64,000 nucleotides of DNA from Ascidiimonas aurantiaca (lineage in GTDB: Bacteria; Bacteroidota; Bacteroidia; Flavobacteriales; Flavobacteriaceae). A program made the translations under genes and the position numbers. Below, piece after piece: positions 60,173 through 64,000 of the stretch (the first letter of the stretch is position 1; the number at the start of each line of letters is the position of its first letter). Below the pieces are notes generated by a model. That model did no database searches. It was given only the letters and a program-made list of their open reading frames with translations, and was not told the DNA's origin. Where the stretch lies: contig NZ_JBBEWR010000011.1 in assembly GCF_037646345.1 (NCBI RefSeq), positions 62,001 to 126,000 of the forward strand. Direction: 5' to 3'.

Positions 60173-61636
60173 TCAATTTCCTATCTCTTCCAGTTTCACG
60201 TTATCAGTATTCAGTTTATACTGGAGCCAGCGCATAAGGCGTTCCTGCTCCCGATTTTTGTTTTCTAATGGTATACTGTCTGACCATTTTACCAGAAAAA
60301 CAGCTAGTGTATCGGTAGTTTTGAAATTAGTTTTGATAACTGATGAGAAACCGATTTCTTTGAGATTTTCATAATTAATGCGAGCTTCATCAATAATATT
60401 CTGGAACGGTATTTTATTAAATGGCAATTTACCCAAACGAATGATCTCATCCTCCAGAATCCGGATCTGAGCTTCCATATTCGTTATTTCGGCCTTTTTA
60501 GTTTCATATAATTCACTAACGTAGTTAAACTTCTGTTCAGAATCATCTTTGCTTCCCTGAACAATACGCAGTTCTACATCAGTTAATTTGGAGTATTTGT
60601 TTTTCTGTATTTCCCAGGTTTGCAGAACACTATTGGGTATTACCTCATCTCCCATAAAAACCAGTTCAATAAAAGAGCCTGTATCTTTGTGGTATTCAAG
60701 ATCGGTAAGATCTTCCAGAAATCTTCCGGAACCAGAAAACTGATAGGCAACTATGTTTTCTTCAATGAATTGATTGGCCTGATTTCTGAAAAGTGACTCC
60801 TGAAAAACATTATAAAACGTGTAACCTGCCGGTATCATAACAATTAGCGCTACTATAGAAGCTATTCTTGCAATTCGTTTTCTGCGTTTGGAATTAGCAT
60901 AACGCACCATTGGAAAACGCAGTAATTTAAGAACGATAAAAGTAGCCAACCCAATAAAGATGGTATTGATTATGAACAGATAGAGTGCCCCGGAAGCATA
61001 CCCGAAATTACCAATAGCAAGACCAAAACCAACAGTACATAGCGGAGGCATTAGAGCAGTTGCAATAGCTACTCCGTAAATCACACTGGCAATAGTACCT
61101 TTTTTAGCTCGGGCAATTACCAGGGCAAGCCCGCCAAAAAAAGCGATGAGTACATCTCTTATATCCGGTGCTGTTCGCGCCAGTAACTCAGATGATTCAT
61201 CACGAAGGGGGAAAAAGCGAAAAAAGAGGAATGCTGTTAGCACACTCAGTACTACCATGACCCCAAAATTTTTGAGCGATCTTCGCAAAGTATCAATATC
61301 ATTAATGGCCAGAGACATACCCATACCCAATATAGGGCCCATTAATGGTGAAATAAGCATGGCTCCGATCACCACTGCGGTAGAATTGGCATTTAACCCC
61401 ACAGATGCTATAAAAATGGAACAAATAAGAATCCAGGAAGTATGTCCTTTAAAAGGAATATCATCAATAATAGAAGCAATAGTTGCCTTCTGATCAGTGT
61501 TATGCCTAATATCCAGCAACTCTGACAAAAAGCGCTTAAGACTCCCTAACAAGCCACTAAAGTCTTTTTTAACTTCTTCCCCGCTATTCTGATTGGGGGA
61601 TTGAGGTGTTGTTTCTTTTAAAGGGGTTTCATCCAT
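60173..61636 (-). CDS. DUF389 membrane protein
   Basis: A 487-residue protein. The central part has six to seven membrane segments with the conserved NANSTAVVIGAMLISPLMGPILGMGMSLAIND and GVAIATALMPPLCTVGFGLA blocks of the DUF389 (TIGR00341) family. The C-terminal part (about 290-487) is a soluble domain with a coiled-coil-like stretch, ETKKAEITNMEAQIRILEDEI. The function of the family is unknown. It lies nine bases after manC, 250 before lnt. Confidence 0.9.
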   Translation of the reverse strand: MDETPLKETTPQSPNQNSGEEVKKDFSGLLGSLKRFLSELLDIRHNTDQKATIASIIDDIPFKGHTSWILICSIFIASVGLNANSTAVVIGAMLISPLMGPILGMGMSLAINDIDTLRRSLKNFGVMVVLSVLTAFLFFRFFPLRDESSELLARTAPDIRDVLIAFFGGLALVIARAKKGTIASVIYGVAIATALMPPLCTVGFGLAIGNFGYASGALYLFIINTIFIGLATFIVLKLLRFPMVRYANSKRRKRIARIASIVALIVMIPAGYTFYNVFQESLFRNQANQFIEENIVAYQFSGSGRFLEDLTDLEYHKDTGSFIELVFMGDEVIPNSVLQTWEIQKNKYSKLTDVELRIVQGSKDDSEQKFNYVSELYETKKAEITNMEAQIRILEDEIIRLGKLPFNKIPFQNIIDEARINYENLKEIGFSSVIKTNFKTTDTLAVFLVKWSDSIPLENKNREQERLMRWLQYKLNTDNVKLEEIGN

Positions 61637-61645
61637 ATTGCTGTT

Positions 61646-62725
61646 TTACGCCAAATGCTCTCCAAACCTATCTTTTACCTTTTTAAGGACTTCCTTAATA
61701 TCCTGTTCTTTTTCCTTGGGATATATGAGCAATACTTCTTCTTTATCAACAATGATATAATTCTCTATTCCGTCAATAACCACAATTTTATCTTTAGAAG
61801 TACGTATCATATTTCCCGAAGCATCTTCAGACAATACTTTTGCGTGTACTACTGCATTGTCATTATCATCTTTAGGCAACTTCTCATACAACGATCCCCA
61901 TGTACCAAGATCGTTCCAGTCAAAAGTTGCCGGAAGAACATAGATAGATGAAGAATATTCTAAGATAGCATAATCAATGGAGATATTTTCTGCCCGGGCA
62001 TAATTTTCTTTAATAAATATTGTTTCTTCCGGCGTATTATAGCTTTCAATACCTTTTTCAAAAACAGCAAATAAATCAGGCTGATACGCTTTAAAAGCTT
62101 CCACAATTGTGTGGGCACTCCACATAAAGATGCCCGCATTCCAAAGAAAGTTACCCTGATCTAAAAATTTTTGGGCGGTTTGGTAATCGGGTTTTTCTCT
62201 AAACTGGTCCACTTTTTTTATGGATGTATCTGCCGACTTTTGGTATTCAATATATCCATAACCGGTATTCGGGAAGGACGGTTCGATACCAAGTGTAAGC
62301 AAAAAATTTTCTTGGCTACAGGCATCAAAACAGGTTTTAACGTTGGCCATAAAAGCTTCTTCGTTCTCTATCCAATGGTCACTGGGGGCTACGATCATAA
62401 CGGCATCGGGGTTCTCTTTTTGAATTTTAAGAGCTGCATATAAAATGCACGGTGCCGTATTACGCATGGCCGGCTCAAGCAATACCTGTTTAGAGGTTAC
62501 TTCTGGCAACTGTTGAAGTACTAAATCACTGTAACGTTCATTGGTAAGTATTAATATCTGATCTTTAGGAATAAACTTTGCCAACCTGTGAAATGTTTTT
62601 TGGATAAGTGTTTGTCCCGCGCCCAGCATATCGTGAAACTGCTTGGGGAAAGAAGATGTGCTCACAGGCCAGAAGCGGGAACCTACTCCTCCTGCCATTA
62701 AAACGGCATAATAATTCTTATTCAT
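61646..62725 (-). CDS. manC: Mannose-1-phosphate guanylyltransferase
   Basis: A 359-residue nucleotidyltransferase making GDP-mannose from mannose-1-phosphate and GTP. LMAGGVGSRFWPVSTSSFPKQFHDM is the nucleotide-binding signature with the catalytic Arg/Lys; VMIVAPSDHWI, GYGYIEYQ, FREKPD and WNAGIFMW follow in normal order. It has no phosphomannose isomerase domain at the C-terminus. It would supply GDP-mannose (and GDP-fucose) to the nearby polysaccharide locus. Starts 59 bases after the SprT-like gene. Confidence 0.94.
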   Translation of the reverse strand: MNKNYYAVLMAGGVGSRFWPVSTSSFPKQFHDMLGAGQTLIQKTFHRLAKFIPKDQILILTNERYSDLVLQQLPEVTSKQVLLEPAMRNTAPCILYAALKIQKENPDAVMIVAPSDHWIENEEAFMANVKTCFDACSQENFLLTLGIEPSFPNTGYGYIEYQKSADTSIKKVDQFREKPDYQTAQKFLDQGNFLWNAGIFMWSAHTIVEAFKAYQPDLFAVFEKGIESYNTPEETIFIKENYARAENISIDYAILEYSSSIYVLPATFDWNDLGTWGSLYEKLPKDDNDNAVVHAKVLSEDASGNMIRTSKDKIVVIDGIENYIIVDKEEVLLIYPKEKEQDIKEVLKKVKDRFGEHLA

Positions 62726-62784
62726 AGGCTAAAAATATTTTTTATATGTTTTATACTCTTCTACCAACTAAAAACCAACATTTT

Positions 62785-63384
62785 TCAGGAATGGATCACC
62801 TCCACTTCAGCGTTGGGATTAAACAAATAGGTCTTACCGGTTTTCACCTCAATGCATTCATAGCGTTTTATTCGTTTATTACCTTTTTTAAATATCCTGC
62901 CATTGTATATCCGAAAAACGCTACCCAATGGTAATTCAAAAATATAGTTTTTATCATTTATCGGGTCGTATTGTTTGAGTGCAAGGGATAATTCGGCATC
63001 TGTATCACTACTCGCTTTAGGATTACGAAAGTGCCTTGCCAGTAACGGTAACAATTTTGAAGGGAAAATATCAGGATGTATAAAAGGTAACATTAACCGT
63101 TGAAAAGTTTGCTTCCATTCTAAACCGTGCGGTTTAATACTTATTCCATATTTTTTATAGGCAACGAGATGTGCGATCTCATGAACAAGCGTGATAAGGA
63201 ACTTGTATTTATTTAATGAGGCATTAACAGTTATTTTATGAGAACCGTTTGGCATTTTTCTATAATCGCCATGACGAGTAATACGTTCATTAACAATACT
63301 GAGATGTACCTCATTGGCTTTTATAAGTTCAAAACAACTTGCAACAGCCCGCTCTGGCAAATATTTTTCAAGAATTTGCTGCAT
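62785..63384 (-). CDS. SprT-like zinc protease-fold protein
   Basis: A 199-residue protein with the zinc motif HEIAH (in TLVHEIAHLVAYKKYG) and the third ligand probably in KPHGLEWKQTFQRL (H followed by G, as in SprT/Spartan proteins: HG..W). The rest, including NPNAEVEVIHS, is basic. There is no CxxC zinc ribbon at the end as in many SprT proteins (a C is present in RYECIEVKTG). Role unknown; SprT relatives act on DNA-protein crosslinks in eukaryotes. Confidence 0.85.
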   Translation of the reverse strand: MQQILEKYLPERAVASCFELIKANEVHLSIVNERITRHGDYRKMPNGSHKITVNASLNKYKFLITLVHEIAHLVAYKKYGISIKPHGLEWKQTFQRLMLPFIHPDIFPSKLLPLLARHFRNPKASSDTDAELSLALKQYDPINDKNYIFELPLGSVFRIYNGRIFKKGNKRIKRYECIEVKTGKTYLFNPNAEVEVIHS

Positions 63385-63535
63385 GAAACAAAAATATGTT
63401 TTTCATGCTAGATGAGAACCCTCAATGTTAAGATTTTTCAGCACAGTTGATGAAGGGTTTCTTTTTGGTAATATGTCTGAGTGAAGATCACATATTACTA
63501 ATTTGGAAAGGTCTCATTAAGATATCTGCTCATCA

Positions 63536-64000
63536 CTATGGGGTGCTGCTACTTACCTGTAGTAATTTCCCGTTGTAGAATTTATTACCTTTTAGTGCAA
63601 AATCATAAATGTACGATGCCATTTCTGTGGCACTTACGGGTGCTTTGTACCCGGGGAATGCTTCTTCCAGCATCTCGGTTTGTACGGCTCCCAGGGCCAG
63701 TACATTAAACGCAGGGCCGGTTTCCTTATATTCTTCGGCCAGCAACTCACTTAAGGTAATCAAGGCCCCTTTTGATGAACTATAAGCAGAAAGTCCCGGA
63801 AATTTTGCGCTTCCCTGAACACCTCCCATACTGCTAATATTTACCACATGCCCGTCTGCAGGCATAAATGGAAGGGCCATACGCATAATCTGAGCCGGGC
63901 CAAAAACATTTACACTATACACCTCTTCAAAATCTTCTGTCACAGTTTCAGAAAAAGCCTTGTGAATTAGTTTACCTGCATTATTTATCAATACATCCAC
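63536..64000 (-). CDS. Short-chain dehydrogenase/reductase, truncated by the window end
   Basis: 154 residues of the C-terminal part. LINNAGKL (NNAG motif) is near the start, then VNVFGPAQIMR, VVNISSMGG (catalytic Ser) and YSSSKGALITLSELLAEEY (Tyr-x3-Lys). The nucleotide-binding TGxxxGxG lies beyond position 64000. A classical SDR; the substrate is unknown. The visible frame begins at the window edge and is not the real start. Confidence 0.92.
   Translation of the reverse strand: MDVLINNAGKLIHKAFSETVTEDFEEVYSVNVFGPAQIMRMALPFMPADGHVVNISSMGGVQGSAKFPGLSAYSSSKGALITLSELLAEEYKETGPAFNVLALGAVQTEMLEEAFPGYKAPVSATEMASYIYDFALKGNKFYNGKLLQVSSSTP

Overview
The window is a stretch of chromosome from a Flavobacteriaceae-like member of the Bacteroidota. 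Signs of this are a type B sorting domain of the type IX secretion system, three TonB-dependent receptors (one in a FecI/FecR/STN-type cluster), HmuY-type haem uptake, an absence of clear Shine-Dalgarno sequences, AT-rich intergenic DNA, and promoter elements of the Bacteroidota form TAnnTTTG. No phage, IS element, rRNA operon or CRISPR array was seen.

Layout: 1-4.8 kb has small accessory genes (cupin, lipoprotein, VOC protein), then folD and ffh on the minus strand. 4.8-10.7 kb is a surface-signalling module: an acidic repeat lipoprotein divergent from an ECF sigma factor, FecR anti-sigma factor and STN-containing TonB receptor. The bipartite sequence GTAGGGTA-N13-CTGTT occurs both upstream of the lipoprotein and upstream of fecR, so the lipoprotein is probably in the same regulon. 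10.7-13.8 kb is a haem-uptake operon (TonB receptor, short DoxX-like remnant, HmuY). 14-31.6 kb is mostly housekeeping: argS, an SDR-DUF2867 protein, a CpeT-like lipoprotein, another TonB receptor, a Tat-signal aminotransferase, recQ, kdsD-tatC-CMD-lptB, and a folE-cysS-yidD-pssA run. 31.6-37.9 kb has a T9SS cargo protein, a FadL-like porin, a Gly/Trp-rich lipoprotein, proS, two identical tRNA-Glu genes and rpsT.

38.1-58.3 kb is a 20-kb surface-polysaccharide locus, all on the plus strand and tightly packed. It encodes a LegB-like dehydratase, an ABC exporter (Wzm/Wzt), two methyltransferases, three nonulosonic-acid genes (NeuA-, NeuB- and NeuC-like), about seven glycosyltransferases, an O-antigen ligase/polymerase-like protein, a CapK-like protein and a WcaJ-type initiating transferase. 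Two glycosyltransferase genes lack ATG/GTG/TTG at the position where the conserved protein begins (ATT at 42041, CTG at 54645). One 86-codon ORF is the C-terminal tail of a glycosyltransferase, and a 57-codon ORF fits exactly between two genes. LegC/LegH partners are not in the window. From 58.3 kb the minus strand carries lnt, a DUF389 membrane protein, manC (GDP-mannose supply), a SprT-like protein and a truncated SDR.

The most interesting items are the ECF-sigma/lipoprotein regulon with its shared bipartite motif, and the polysaccharide locus with its incomplete nonulosonate pathway, possible methyl-capping of an ABC-exported chain, unusual start codons and gene remnants. All functions are inferred from reading translations; no database search was run.
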